Counted from the first letter of the stretch, positions 8,960-17,186 are shown. The stretch: DNA of 64,000 bases from Burkholderiales bacterium (GCA_016196925.1 JACPWS010000083.1:1-64000); one strand, 5' to 3'. Made by a program: numbers and translations. The notes: generated from the sequence alone by a model not told the origin.

Positions 8960-9949
8960 TTAAAAATACGCAAAAAATTTACTGGCGAAAAGAGTTAACT
9001 CATCCGAGGGGAGCGCATTGATGCCGGCCGCCGCCCGGCGTCCGCCGCCGCTGCAAAACATCGAACAAAAGTCGCTGGCCGGCTTATCTTGCGGATAGGC
9101 CGATCGCACGCTGACCACAAAGCTGCCATCCGTTTTGGGCGTCAGCACCGCAAAAGAGCGCTCTGTTTCCAGATTTTTCAGCTTATTGGCCAGCATGCCC
9201 GAAACCCGTCTGGCCCAGGCCAGGTCGGGCAAGATATACATCGCAGCGGTCTGGCTTTGTGCGCTCGCTTGCAGTGTTTCCATGCCGGCGAGATCTTGCG
9301 CATAGGCGCGCCGCAAAATCGAAAACTCCGGCGCCGCGGCGATGAAATCGCAGGGGTCGCGATACGCGTGCAAAGCCCGGTACAGTTGCGCCGGATGGAA
9401 ATGCAAATCTTCAGGATGTTCGCCGTAAGCGTTATAGTTGAGCAAGGTGCCCAGCTGCTGCAATTGCTCGCTTTGCCGCTGGCTGTAAGCGGCGGTTAGC
9501 GCCATGGCGCGCGCCGGCGCTATCAGGTTATCGCCGAACGCGGCGACGATAGCCCAGACTGCGTAGCGCCCTTGCAAATGGTGGTTAACCAGGATGCTGG
9601 TGCAGACGTCGGCGGCCTCGTCACTATGCAGCTTTAAAGCGGGATGAGAAAACGCCATGGCCGCGCTGTGGTGGTCGAAGTACTCCACCTGCGCTCCCGC
9701 CGCCAGCTGGCTTTGCAAAGCGGCGAGATTGGCGTCCAGCGATATGTCGAGCACCGTGATCCGGTCGCCGCGGCCGGCGGTAAATTGCGGCAACAGGCAG
9801 ATATCGCGCTTCACGCCGGTCACCAGACGCGCGTCCAGCGGCTCGGCCAGACGCAACTGATGCAAGGCGCAGATGCCGTCGGCATCGCCATTGAATACAT
9901 CGAATGCGGAAGCGGTCCGCGTTTGATCGGCGTCCGTGCTTGACATCAT
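8960..9949 (-). CDS. DHH-family phosphoesterase (possible PAP/oligonucleotide phosphatase)
   Basis: A 329-residue DHH-superfamily protein. Metal-binding motifs are GDADG (21-25), Asp in VLDIS (about 68), DHH (92-94) and Asp in AAFGDN (about 139). The C-terminal DHHA1-like motif reads GGGRRAAAG at about 301-309, with Arg where NrnA-type enzymes normally have His. Such enzymes hydrolyse short oligonucleotides or 3'-phosphoadenosine 5'-phosphate. Its ATG overlaps the cysC stop by four bases (ATGA) and the sulfotransferase follows 40 bases later, so a role in removing PAP made by sulfation is a reasonable inference. The exact substrate is not proven. Confidence 0.75.
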   Translation of the reverse strand: MMSSTDADQTRTASAFDVFNGDADGICALHQLRLAEPLDARLVTGVKRDICLLPQFTAGRGDRITVLDISLDANLAALQSQLAAGAQVEYFDHHSAAMAFSHPALKLHSDEAADVCTSILVNHHLQGRYAVWAIVAAFGDNLIAPARAMALTAAYSQRQSEQLQQLGTLLNYNAYGEHPEDLHFHPAQLYRALHAYRDPCDFIAAAPEFSILRRAYAQDLAGMETLQASAQSQTAAMYILPDLAWARRVSGMLANKLKNLETERSFAVLTPKTDGSFVVSVRSAYPQDKPASDFCSMFCSGGGRRAAAGINALPSDELTLFASKFFAYF

Positions 9950-10641
9950 TTGCTAAAGCAAGGGCCTAACAGATGGTAGTAAAGCCGCTCTGCGGCGGCC
10001 TCGGTCGACAATAATTCAGTGTCGATTTCCAGATCCGGCTCTTGCGGCGCTTCGTAAGGGGAAGTGATGCCGGTAAATTCCGGAATTTCACCGCGCCGCG
10101 CTTTAGCGTACAAGCCTTTGGGGTCGCGCGCCTCGCAAACCTTGCCCGCAGTACTGACATACACTTCGACAAAGCGGTCGGGGCCAATAATTTCGCGCGC
10201 CATGGCGCGATCTTCTTGAAACGGGGAGATGAAGGCCGTGATAACAATCAGCCCGGCTTCGTTCATCAGATGGGCGACTTCGGCCGCACGCCGGATATTT
10301 TCCCGTCTGTCGGCGGGGGAAAAACCGAGATCGCTATTCAAGTGGTGCCGTAAGTTATCGCCGTCTAGCACGAAGCTGCAATGCCCTCTTTCCAGCAAGA
10401 TTTTTTCCAGCGCATAGGCGATAGTGGATTTTCCGGCGCCGCTCAAGCCGGTCAGCCACAGGCTGGCCGGGCGTTGATGCAACAGATGCTCCCGCACGGA
10501 TGACAGCGGCGCGCCGTAATGCCAACTGATGTCAGTGCGTCTGGCGTGCGCTTGCGGCACAAAGCGCCCGAATTGCCCACCGGCTTCAGACTGGGCGGGA
10601 CTTTCGGTTTTTAGTTGCACAACTTTGGGCGCGGTTTGCAT
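9946..10641 (-). CDS. cysC: adenylylsulfate (APS) kinase
   Basis: Phosphorylates APS to the sulfate donor PAPS. The P-loop GLSGAGKST is at about 65-73 after a roughly 45-residue N-terminal extension. LDGDNLRHHLNSDLGFS (about 93) and the RRENIRRAAEVA helix match APS kinases, as does FISPFQEDR. TDISWHYG before the P-loop resembles the short lead of other CysC proteins. No ATP sulfurylase (cysD/cysN) or other assimilation gene is nearby, so this copy more likely serves sulfation than cysteine synthesis. It is the first gene of the operon; the 160 bases upstream to the chemoreceptor stop should hold its promoter. Confidence 0.92.
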   Translation of the reverse strand: MQTAPKVVQLKTESPAQSEAGGQFGRFVPQAHARRTDISWHYGAPLSSVREHLLHQRPASLWLTGLSGAGKSTIAYALEKILLERGHCSFVLDGDNLRHHLNSDLGFSPADRRENIRRAAEVAHLMNEAGLIVITAFISPFQEDRAMAREIIGPDRFVEVYVSTAGKVCEARDPKGLYAKARRGEIPEFTGITSPYEAPQEPDLEIDTELLSTEAAAERLYYHLLGPCFSK

Positions 10642-10800
10642 GTTGTTTTCCTCAATGTGAGAAGAACGGGTAGCTCTTTTGCGCTTTTGACTATTTCAGC
10701 AAAAATGCAAGACTCTTGACAGCGATACCGGTCGCCGCGTACCGGCAAAGGCATCCGCTGCAGTTTGCCGCGAAGCCGCCGCGCTCGGCAGCAAAATTCG

Positions 10801-12546
10801 CTAAAACTCTTCCCAATCCGCGTCTATGCTCTTGTCGTGCAGCTTGACGTTGGCCACCCGCTTGATCTGTTTAACCGCGGCTTGCTGTCGCTCCGCCGGC
10901 AGCGCTTTTTTTATGATGGGGATGATATTTTTTTCGGTTCCGGCGTGAAATTGGCTGGACAGGCTTGCGGTTTTTACGCTATCGAGCTTAAACGTACTGA
11001 CCAGTTGCGCCAGATGGTCGGCCTGATCTTGCAATGAGGTCGCCGCCGCCGCGGCTTCTTCTACCAGGGCGGAATTTTGTTGGGTCGCATCGTCCATCTG
11101 CATGATGGCTTCGTTGATTTGCTCTATGCCCGCGGTCTGCTCCATGCTGGCGGACATGATCTCGCCCATGATATCGGTCACCCGCTTGATACTGCTCACG
11201 ATTTCCGACATGGTCATGCCCGCCTCGTCCACCAACCGTGCGCCTGCATCGACCTTGCTGACAGAATCGTCGATCAGCTTCTTGATTTCCCTGGCGGCTT
11301 CAGCGGAGCGTTGCGCCAGACTCCGCACTTCCGTCGCCACTACCGCAAAACCGCGTCCCTGCTCGCCGGCGCGCGCCGCTTCCACCGCCGCATTCAGGGC
11401 CAGGATATTGGTCTGAAACGCGATGCCATCTATCACGCCTATGATGTCGACTATCTTGCGCGACGAGGCATTGATCGAACCCATAGTCCCGACTACTTCC
11501 GACACGACTCTGCCACCTTTGACGGCGACTTCCGAAGCCGATTGCGCCAGCACATTGGCCTGCCTGGCATTATCGGCATTTTGTTTGACGGTCGAGGTCA
11601 GTTCTTCCATGGATGAAGCGGTTTCTTCCAGCGATCCGGCTTGTTGTTCGGTACGCGCAGACAAATCCATATTGCCCGATGCGATTTGCCTGGACGCGGT
11701 GGCGATGGTGTCGGTGCCGGAACGCACCATGCCGACGATATTCGCCAGCCCGTCGCGCATTTCGCGCATGGCGTGCAGCATACTGTGCCGGTCGTGCGCG
11801 GCCACGCTGATCTCCAGCGCGAGATCGCCGGCGGCGATTTTTTCCGCGATATCGGCCGCATATTGCGGTTCGCCGCCCAATTGCTTCAGCAAGCCGCGCA
11901 CGATCATCCAGGCGGCCAGCATGCCCACAAATAAAGCCGCGCCGCCAAAGACATACATCAGGGTCAGCCCGCTGACATACGCTTTTTCCGCCTCCAGTAT
12001 GGCCTGGTTATTCTGTTTCTCTTCCACGCTCATGAATTCGTTGAGCATGCCCCACCATTTTTTTTGCACCGGACGGAAGTCGTAACGCAATAAACGATAA
12101 GCCTCTTCATTCTTTTTTTGCAAACTAAGTTCGGCGCCTTGTGTCACAAATGGCGCCGACAACTTCGCCTGTTCCTTGATTTTTTGGAATAATTCTTTCT
12201 GCGCCAGAGTGGCGTTAGGGTCTTCAGACAGCATCTTGCCGAGTTTTTCTTCGGCTTCCGCATATTTTTTCGCCTGCGCCTTGATGCGGGTGACCTCGAT
12301 CTGAATTTCCGCCTCTTCGATCAGCAAGATCAGATTACGCAGCGCCAGCGCGCGTTCGGTGATCGTCAGATACATGGTGGAAGCCAGCTTGGCCTGGACG
12401 TTATTGATATTGGCGATTTCTTCCATACGGGTTTGCATCTGCGCCATATGCGTCGTGCCTAGCAACAAGACGGTCAGTAAAAACGACAGCACCAATCCAA
12501 ATCCCACCGTCAAGCGTGTTGCGACTTTCATGTTCGAGATACTCAT
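10801..12546 (-). CDS. methyl-accepting chemotaxis protein (4HB sensor)
   Basis: A 581-residue chemoreceptor. TM1 is at about 12-35, a roughly 155-residue four-helix-bundle periplasmic domain follows, and TM2 is at about 192-216. A HAMP domain comes next, then the long cytoplasmic coiled coil with the conserved hairpin tip ([20 protein letters not shown], about 370-390). The extreme C-terminus is DWEEF, matching the xWxxF type of CheR/CheB-docking pentapeptide on a flexible linker. The ligand is unknown. GGGGGA precedes the ATG. No che genes are in the window. Confidence 0.93.
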   Translation of the reverse strand: MSISNMKVATRLTVGFGLVLSFLLTVLLLGTTHMAQMQTRMEEIANINNVQAKLASTMYLTITERALALRNLILLIEEAEIQIEVTRIKAQAKKYAEAEEKLGKMLSEDPNATLAQKELFQKIKEQAKLSAPFVTQGAELSLQKKNEEAYRLLRYDFRPVQKKWWGMLNEFMSVEEKQNNQAILEAEKAYVSGLTLMYVFGGAALFVGMLAAWMIVRGLLKQLGGEPQYAADIAEKIAAGDLALEISVAAHDRHSMLHAMREMRDGLANIVGMVRSGTDTIATASRQIASGNMDLSARTEQQAGSLEETASSMEELTSTVKQNADNARQANVLAQSASEVAVKGGRVVSEVVGTMGSINASSRKIVDIIGVIDGIAFQTNILALNAAVEAARAGEQGRGFAVVATEVRSLAQRSAEAAREIKKLIDDSVSKVDAGARLVDEAGMTMSEIVSSIKRVTDIMGEIMSASMEQTAGIEQINEAIMQMDDATQQNSALVEEAAAAATSLQDQADHLAQLVSTFKLDSVKTASLSSQFHAGTEKNIIPIIKKALPAERQQAAVKQIKRVANVKLHDKSIDADWEEF

Positions 12547-12664
12547 GATTCCCCCGTATTGGTGAAAACGGCACAGTACAGTTTAAAAAGTTATTTCCGG
12601 ATTGCAACCCCAATTAAAAGAAAATATGCATGCCCACCTTCGCCATGATTAAACCTGGCGTCCG

Positions 12665-12740
12665 TGGCAATACATTAAAAAATATTTAAGTTTATTTCTT
12701 AAATAAATATTAATTTTTATAATAATGTATTCGAATGCCA
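12665..12740. repeat. AT-rich nested inverted repeat
   Basis: AATACATTA (12669-12677) is inverted at TAATGTATT (12723-12731). Outer TGGCA (12665-12669) and TGCCA (about 12736-12740) extend the pairing after a short bulge. An inner AATATTTAAG (12681-12690) pairs with CTTAAATA near 12699. The segment is almost pure A/T against a GC-rich background. It lies in the 361-bp gene-free interval 12547-12907, upstream of the chemoreceptor. Confidence 0.6.
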
Positions 12741-12758
12741 AGTCAATGTCGCAGCCGT

Positions 12759-12789
12759 ATTAAATTTTTCATCGAATGAAAAATTTAAT
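12759..12789. repeat. perfect 14-bp AT-rich hairpin, 3-nt loop
   Basis: ATTAAATTTTTCAT (12759-12772) and ATGAAAAATTTAAT (12776-12789) are exact inverted copies around CGA. It is downstream of the GNAT gene and upstream of the chemoreceptor gene, both on the minus strand. It may terminate or stabilise the GNAT transcript; there is no clear T tract. Confidence 0.6.
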
Positions 12790-12907
12790 GCGTCGGCCAG
12801 TGCGTAGAGACAGAGCAGGAATCATGGCGGCAACACCGGGGCGTGTTGCCGTTGGCATTTCAGGAAGGCAAAAGTCCGGCCGCGCCGGAATAGCGCCCGG
12901 GGGATGA

Positions 12908-13333
12908 TTACAAGACGTGCGCCATGCTGACATGGGGAATGCCGGCTTCGACGAAAATCTCGCCGTCGCGCGCGAAACCTTCGCGTAAATAAAACGCTTC
13001 CGCCGATTGCTGGGCGTTCAGGTGCACCGCGCGATCGCCGCGCTGTCTGGCCTGCTCTATCAGGGCGCGCAATATCGCCGCGCCGACCCCCGTGTTGCGC
13101 GCGCTGGCCAGCACCGCCATGCGGCCTATATGCGCATCGGGCAGCAGGCGGCCGGTGCCGAGCGCTTGATTATTGCCGTCGTAGGCGACCGCGTGCAGGC
13201 ATTGCGCATCCATGACGTCCCATTCGAGGTCGGCCGGTATTTTTTGTTCGAGAACGAAGACGGCGTAACGGATAGCCTGGGCGTCTTTTTGCAGCGTGTT
13301 CCAGTCGCCGAGAATGATGTGGAGTGAATTCAT
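12908..13333 (-). CDS. GNAT family N-acetyltransferase (ElaA/YjcF-like)
   Basis: A 141-residue acetyltransferase. The acetyl-CoA binding region is IGRMAVLASARNTGVGAAIL (about 80-100), with R/Q-x-x-G-x-G/A replaced by RNTGVG. The early segment AIRYAVFVLEQKIPADLEWD is typical of the small ElaA/YjcF-like group, and the C-terminal YLREGFARDGEIFVEAGIPH is characteristic of it. The substrate is unknown. It is a single gene on the minus strand. Confidence 0.85.
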   Translation of the reverse strand: MNSLHIILGDWNTLQKDAQAIRYAVFVLEQKIPADLEWDVMDAQCLHAVAYDGNNQALGTGRLLPDAHIGRMAVLASARNTGVGAAILRALIEQARQRGDRAVHLNAQQSAEAFYLREGFARDGEIFVEAGIPHVSMAHVL

Positions 13334-13423
13334 GGCTATGCGGCCGTAGCTAACGGCAAATAATGTTGAGATGGCAGATTATCTCACGCCGGATTTAGCG
13401 CGTTATGCAATCTGCCTTCCCCA

Positions 13424-14422
13424 TCAAATCAGTTGCACCAGCTGCTTGCCGAAATTTTTCCCTTTCAGCAAACCGATCAAGGCTTCGGGGGCGGCCGCCA
13501 GGCCGGCTGCGATCGATTCGCGGTATTTCAGTTTGCCGTCGGCCATCAGCGCACTGAGTTCCGCCAAGCCTTGCGGCCACAAGTCCTGGTGTTCGGTCAC
13601 GATGAAACCGCGCAGACTCAGGCGCCGGGTCAACAGCAGCCGCGCATTATTGATGGCCACCGGCGAGCCGTCGTAGCCGGCGATCATGCCGCACAGGGCG
13701 ATGCGGCCGTAAGCATTCATGCGCGTCAGGCAGGCGTCGAAGATTTCACCGCCGACGTTTTCGAAGATGGCGTCGATGCCGTCCGGCGTGGCCGCCGCCA
13801 GATCGGTTTCCAGCTGGCCGGCCTTGTAATCGACGCAAGCGTCGAAGCCGAGTTCATTCACCACGTAAGCGCATTTCTCGGCGCCGCCGGCGACGCCGAC
13901 CGCGCGGCAGCCGCGCAGCTTGGCCAGTTGCCCGAGCACGCTGCCGACCGCGCCGCTGGCGGCAGTCACCAGCACCGTTTCGCCGGGCTTGGCGTGCATG
14001 ATCTGGTTCAAGCCATACCAGGCCGTCATGCCCGGCATGCCGAGCACGCCCAGATAGGCCGATAACGGAATGTGCGTGGCATCGACCTTACGCAACAGCG
14101 CGCCGTCGGCCACGCCCATCCCGGCCCAGCCCAGCATACCGGTCACGCAATCGCCGGCGGCGAATTGCGGGTTTCTGGACGCTACGACCACGCCGGCGGT
14201 GCCGCCTATCATGGTGGCGTCCAGCGCTTGCGGTTCGGCGTAGCTCTTGGCGGCCGACATGCGACCGCGCATATACGGGTCGAGCGACAGGTAATGGTTT
14301 TGCACCAGTACTTCGCCGTCTTGCAGTTCGGGGATGGCGACTGTCTCCAGCCGGAAATTTTCGGGAACGACGCTGCCGCGCGGGCGCGTCGCCAATACGA
14401 TGCGTTGGTAAGTCGAGGTCAT
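13424..14422 (-). CDS. NADP-dependent MDR-family oxidoreductase (CurA/leukotriene-B4-dehydrogenase-like)
   Basis: A 332-residue zinc-free medium-chain reductase. The catalytic domain carries YLSLDPYMRGRM (about 46), typical of CurA and prostaglandin/alkenal reductases. The cofactor-binding motif is AASGAVGSVLGQLAKLRGC (about 155-175). It likely reduces activated double bonds of enals or enones with NADPH. The thioesterase gene lies 24 bases upstream on the same strand, so the pair is probably an operon; the physiological substrate is not evident. Confidence 0.88.
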   Translation of the reverse strand: MTSTYQRIVLATRPRGSVVPENFRLETVAIPELQDGEVLVQNHYLSLDPYMRGRMSAAKSYAEPQALDATMIGGTAGVVVASRNPQFAAGDCVTGMLGWAGMGVADGALLRKVDATHIPLSAYLGVLGMPGMTAWYGLNQIMHAKPGETVLVTAASGAVGSVLGQLAKLRGCRAVGVAGGAEKCAYVVNELGFDACVDYKAGQLETDLAAATPDGIDAIFENVGGEIFDACLTRMNAYGRIALCGMIAGYDGSPVAINNARLLLTRRLSLRGFIVTEHQDLWPQGLAELSALMADGKLKYRESIAAGLAAAPEALIGLLKGKNFGKQLVQLI

Positions 14423-14446
14423 GCTTTTCCTTGTTGCCAGGGCGGC

Positions 14447-14893
14447 TCAATCGCTGCCGTACAGTTTCTTCATGTTTTCGCCCGATTTCAGGCGGCGCAG
14501 GTATTTAAAGGTGCCCATGGCTTTCGCCACCAGCCGCTCGCCATTCCAGATTTCGCCTTCGCAAAAACACATGGTGGTCGATTGGTGGAAGGCCTTGCCG
14601 CGCGCCTCTATCCGCCCGCCGGGCACGCCGCCCGGTTGCAGAAACGTGGTCTTCATTTCCAGCGTGACCACGCCTTTCAGCTCGGCGCTGAGCGAGCGCC
14701 CGGCCATCGCCATCACCACGTCGAGCATGGTCATCAGCACGCCGCCGTGGGTGATTTGCCAGCTGTTCATGTGGCGCTCGCTCAGGTCCAGCGCCAGTCG
14801 GGCCTGGCCGTTTTCCATTTCCAGAAATTCCACGCCGAGTTCGTGCAAAAACGGGTTCAGCGCCTGATTCGCTTGTGTTATCGACTCAGTCAT
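14447..14893 (-). CDS. PaaI-family hotdog thioesterase
   Basis: About 148 residues with a single hotdog domain. The motif SWQITHGGVLMTMLDVVMAM, including HGG, is the PaaI/YdiI signature, and LEMKTTFLQP forms the next strand. It probably hydrolyses acyl-CoA thioesters. I use the ATG at 14893, preceded by a G-rich stretch (GGGGCGG); an upstream start at 14929 would add 12 residues that look unlike the family. It is followed by the MDR oxidoreductase. Confidence 0.8.
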   Translation of the reverse strand: MTESITQANQALNPFLHELGVEFLEMENGQARLALDLSERHMNSWQITHGGVLMTMLDVVMAMAGRSLSAELKGVVTLEMKTTFLQPGGVPGGRIEARGKAFHQSTTMCFCEGEIWNGERLVAKAMGTFKYLRRLKSGENMKKLYGSD

Positions 14894-15090
14894 TTCACCG
14901 CCCCGTTCAAGCCGCAGAAGCGCCGCCATCCTCCGCCGGCGTCTGGCCGGAGATGAGTTGGCCGGCGTCCCGAGCGTACGCTATGCATCATGCTTGCTCC
15001 CATGCTTCTTAAAAATTTCCTGTTTTATAGAGTAAATGGGGGGTATCTGTCAAATTCATGCTGTCGCCATGATAAACAAAGCGCCTCTAC

Positions 15091-15111
15091 ATATACTGAG
15101 GGGGAGTATAT
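15091..15111. promoter_or_regulatory. operator-like inverted repeat ATATACT-GAGGGGG-AGTATAT
   Basis: Seven-base perfect arms (15091-15097 and 15105-15111) flank a G-rich spacer. The pattern TACT-G-run-AGTA resembles operators of the RcnR/CsoR/FrmR repressor family. A related half, ATGGGGGGTATC, occurs at about 15036-15047. It is part of the 551-bp gene-free stretch 14894-15444 between divergent genes. No regulator of that family is encoded in the window. Confidence 0.45.
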
Positions 15112-15120
15112 TTAGCGTTA

Positions 15121-15284
15121 CGGAACCGTGAAAACGGGTGGCCGGCTCTCCCCCGCCGGCCTTGCCTTAGGAAGGCAGCGCTTGCAAGCGCTGATCGTTC
15201 CGCAGGCGAGGTGCATACACCGCGAAACCCCTGTTACACCTCAGGCCAGGGAGAACAGCCCACTCTGAAAACCGGCAACGCCGG
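15121..15284. other. strongly structured non-coding segment (possible leader or small RNA)
   Basis: CGGAAC (15121-15126) pairs with GTTCCG (15197-15202) and encloses three perfect hairpins: GGCCGGC/GCCGGCC (15140-15161), GCCTT/AAGGC (15164-15176) and the palindrome CAGCGCTTGCAAGCGCTG (15176-15193). Two more hairpins follow: GAGGTG/CACCTC (15208-15242) and CCGGC/GCCGG (15272-15284). The strand is undecided. On the plus strand it would be a leader of the MFS gene. On the minus strand, TATAAC (15299-15294) could be a -10 just upstream. I do not recognise it as a named riboswitch. Confidence 0.4.
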
Positions 15285-15304
15285 ACAAAACACGTTATAC
15301 CGCC

Positions 15305-15345
15305 GTAAGTTTCTGTAAGTTTCAAGACAGCGTGTTGTAAGTTTC
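15305..15345. promoter_or_regulatory. three direct repeats GTAAGTTTC, response-regulator-like spacing
   Basis: Exact copies at 15305-15313, 15315-15323 and 15337-15345 start 10 and 22 bases apart, about one and two helical turns. Tandem sites with 10-11 bp period are typical of OmpR/PhoB-type regulators. They lie about 100-140 bases before the MFS start and, on the other strand, directly upstream of a TATAAC box. Confidence 0.5.
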
Positions 15346-15444
15346 AATGTGCACACTGTAATCGCGCAAAAGGCAGGTTGGGGCAAGCAAGACAGTACAT
15401 GACTTCTTTTGCACGCACATTCCAAACACAATCAGGAGACCAGC

Positions 15445-17124
15445 ATGACTACAGCACAAGCAATGTCAGGCCGCATAGCCAGCTCGGGCGGCATGACATC
15501 GGAAGAGCGCAAGGTGATTTTTGCGTCTTCCCTGGGCACCGTTTTTGAATGGTACGACTTTTACCTGTATGGCTCGCTGGCGGCCATTATTGCGAAACAA
15601 TTCTTTGCCGGCACCGATCCGAATACGGCATTTATTTTCGCCTTGCTGGCGTTCGCCGCCGGCTTCATCGTGCGCCCTTTCGGCGCGCTGGTGTTCGGCC
15701 GCCTGGGCGACATGATAGGCCGTAAATACACTTTCCTGGTCACCATCCTGATCATGGGCCTCTCGACGTTCGGGGTAGGCTTGCTGCCGAGTTACGACAC
15801 AATCGGCATCGCCGCGCCGGTCATCCTGATCTCCCTGCGCATCCTGCAAGGTCTGGCGCTCGGCGGCGAATACGGCGGCGCGGCGACTTATGTGGCGGAA
15901 CACGCCCCGCACGACAAGCGCGGCGCCTACACGGCCTGGATACAAACCACGGCCACTCTGGGCTTGTTCCTGTCGCTGATGGTAATCGTCGGCACCCGTA
16001 CCGCGATCGGCGAAGAGCAATTCGCACAATGGGGCTGGCGCGTGCCTTTCCTGGTCTCGGTATTCTTGCTGGCGGTGTCGGTCTGGATCCGTCTGTCCAT
16101 GAATGAATCGCCGGCCTTCGCCAAGATGAAAGCCGAAGGCAAGACGTCCAAGGCTCCGCTGACCGAATCTTTCGGTCAGTGGAAAAACTTGAAGATCGTG
16201 ATTCTGGCCCTGGTCGGCCTGACTGCCGGCCAGGCGGTAGTCTGGTACACCGGCCAATTCTACGCCTTATTCTTCCTGCAACAAACCTTGAAAGTGGACG
16301 GCCTGACTGCGAATATGCTGATCGCCGCCTCGCTGGTGGTCGGTACGCCTTTCTTCATCATCTTCGGTTCGCTGTCCGATAAGATAGGCCGCAAGCCCAT
16401 CATCATGGCCGGCTGCCTGATCGCCGCCCTGACCTACTTCCCGATTTTCAGCGCCCTGACTCACTATGCCAATCCGGCGCTGGAAGCAGCCCTGAAAAAT
16501 GCGCCGGTAGTGGTGACTGCCGATCCGGGCGATTGCCAATTCCAGTTCAATCCTACCGGCACCAAGAAATTCACTTCGTCTTGCGACATCGTGAAAGCCA
16601 AACTGGCGGCAGCATCGGTTAACTACAACAACGAAAGCGCACCTGCAGGTACGCTTGCCTCGGTCAAGGTCGGCGACAAGGTGATCGCATCGTATAGTTC
16701 GGCCGGCCTGCCTAAAGAAGAAGCGGCCGCCAAAGAAAAAGCGTTCACCAAGGAACTCGGTGACGCCATCAAGGCTGCCGGTTATCCAGCCAAGGCCGAT
16801 CCGGCCCAGGTCAACAAGCCTATGGTGCTGGCCTTGCTGGTCTTGCTGGTGATTTACGTAACGATGGTGTACGGCCCGATCGCGGCGATGCTGGTGGAAT
16901 TATTCCCTACCCGCATCCGCTACACTTCGATGTCCCTGCCTTACCACATTGGCAACGGCTGGTTCGGCGGCTTGCTGCCTACCACCGCCTTCGCACTGGT
17001 GGCCTTCAAGGGCGACATTTATTACGGCTTGTGGTATCCGATCGTAATCGCCCTGATGACTTTCGTGATCGGCATGTTGTTCGTCCGCGAAACCAAGGAC
17101 AATGATATCTACGCTGCCGATTAA
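15445..17124 (+). CDS. MFS transporter, metabolite:H+ symporter (MHS) type, with periplasmic insertion
   Basis: A 559-residue inner-membrane transporter. FEWYDFYLYG near residue 30, the cytoplasmic GRLGDMIGRKYTF loop (about 85) and RILQGLALGGEYGGAATYVAE (about 133) are hallmarks of the MHS group (ProP/KgtP/ShiA-like), which import osmolytes or organic acids with protons. About residues 343-455 form an extra hydrophilic loop with two cysteines (about 362 and 379), placed between predicted helices 9 and 10. The start at 15445 is set by AGGAGA seven bases upstream. The long leader holds tandem repeats and a structured segment. The substrate is not determined. Confidence 0.88.
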   Translation: MTTAQAMSGRIASSGGMTSEERKVIFASSLGTVFEWYDFYLYGSLAAIIAKQFFAGTDPNTAFIFALLAFAAGFIVRPFGALVFGRLGDMIGRKYTFLVTILIMGLSTFGVGLLPSYDTIGIAAPVILISLRILQGLALGGEYGGAATYVAEHAPHDKRGAYTAWIQTTATLGLFLSLMVIVGTRTAIGEEQFAQWGWRVPFLVSVFLLAVSVWIRLSMNESPAFAKMKAEGKTSKAPLTESFGQWKNLKIVILALVGLTAGQAVVWYTGQFYALFFLQQTLKVDGLTANMLIAASLVVGTPFFIIFGSLSDKIGRKPIIMAGCLIAALTYFPIFSALTHYANPALEAALKNAPVVVTADPGDCQFQFNPTGTKKFTSSCDIVKAKLAAASVNYNNESAPAGTLASVKVGDKVIASYSSAGLPKEEAAAKEKAFTKELGDAIKAAGYPAKADPAQVNKPMVLALLVLLVIYVTMVYGPIAAMLVELFPTRIRYTSMSLPYHIGNGWFGGLLPTTAFALVAFKGDIYYGLWYPIVIALMTFVIGMLFVRETKDNDIYAAD

Positions 17125-17140
17125 AGCGCTGCCGCAATGA

Positions 17141-17177
17141 AAAAAGCCGCCCGGCTGATGAAAGGGCGGCTTTTTTT
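17141..17177. terminator. bidirectional Rho-independent terminator
   Basis: AAAAAGCCGCCC (17141-17152) pairs with GGGCGGCTTTTT (17164-17175), with T runs on both strands. It sits between the convergent MFS and LD-carboxypeptidase genes. Confidence 0.92.
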
Positions 17178-17186
17178 ATCTGAAAC

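Noticed and set aside
15121..15284. 6S RNA, SRP RNA or cobalamin riboswitch in the structured segment
   Set aside because: Strong hairpins are present, but I could not match the conserved boxes of these RNAs, so I leave it as unnamed.
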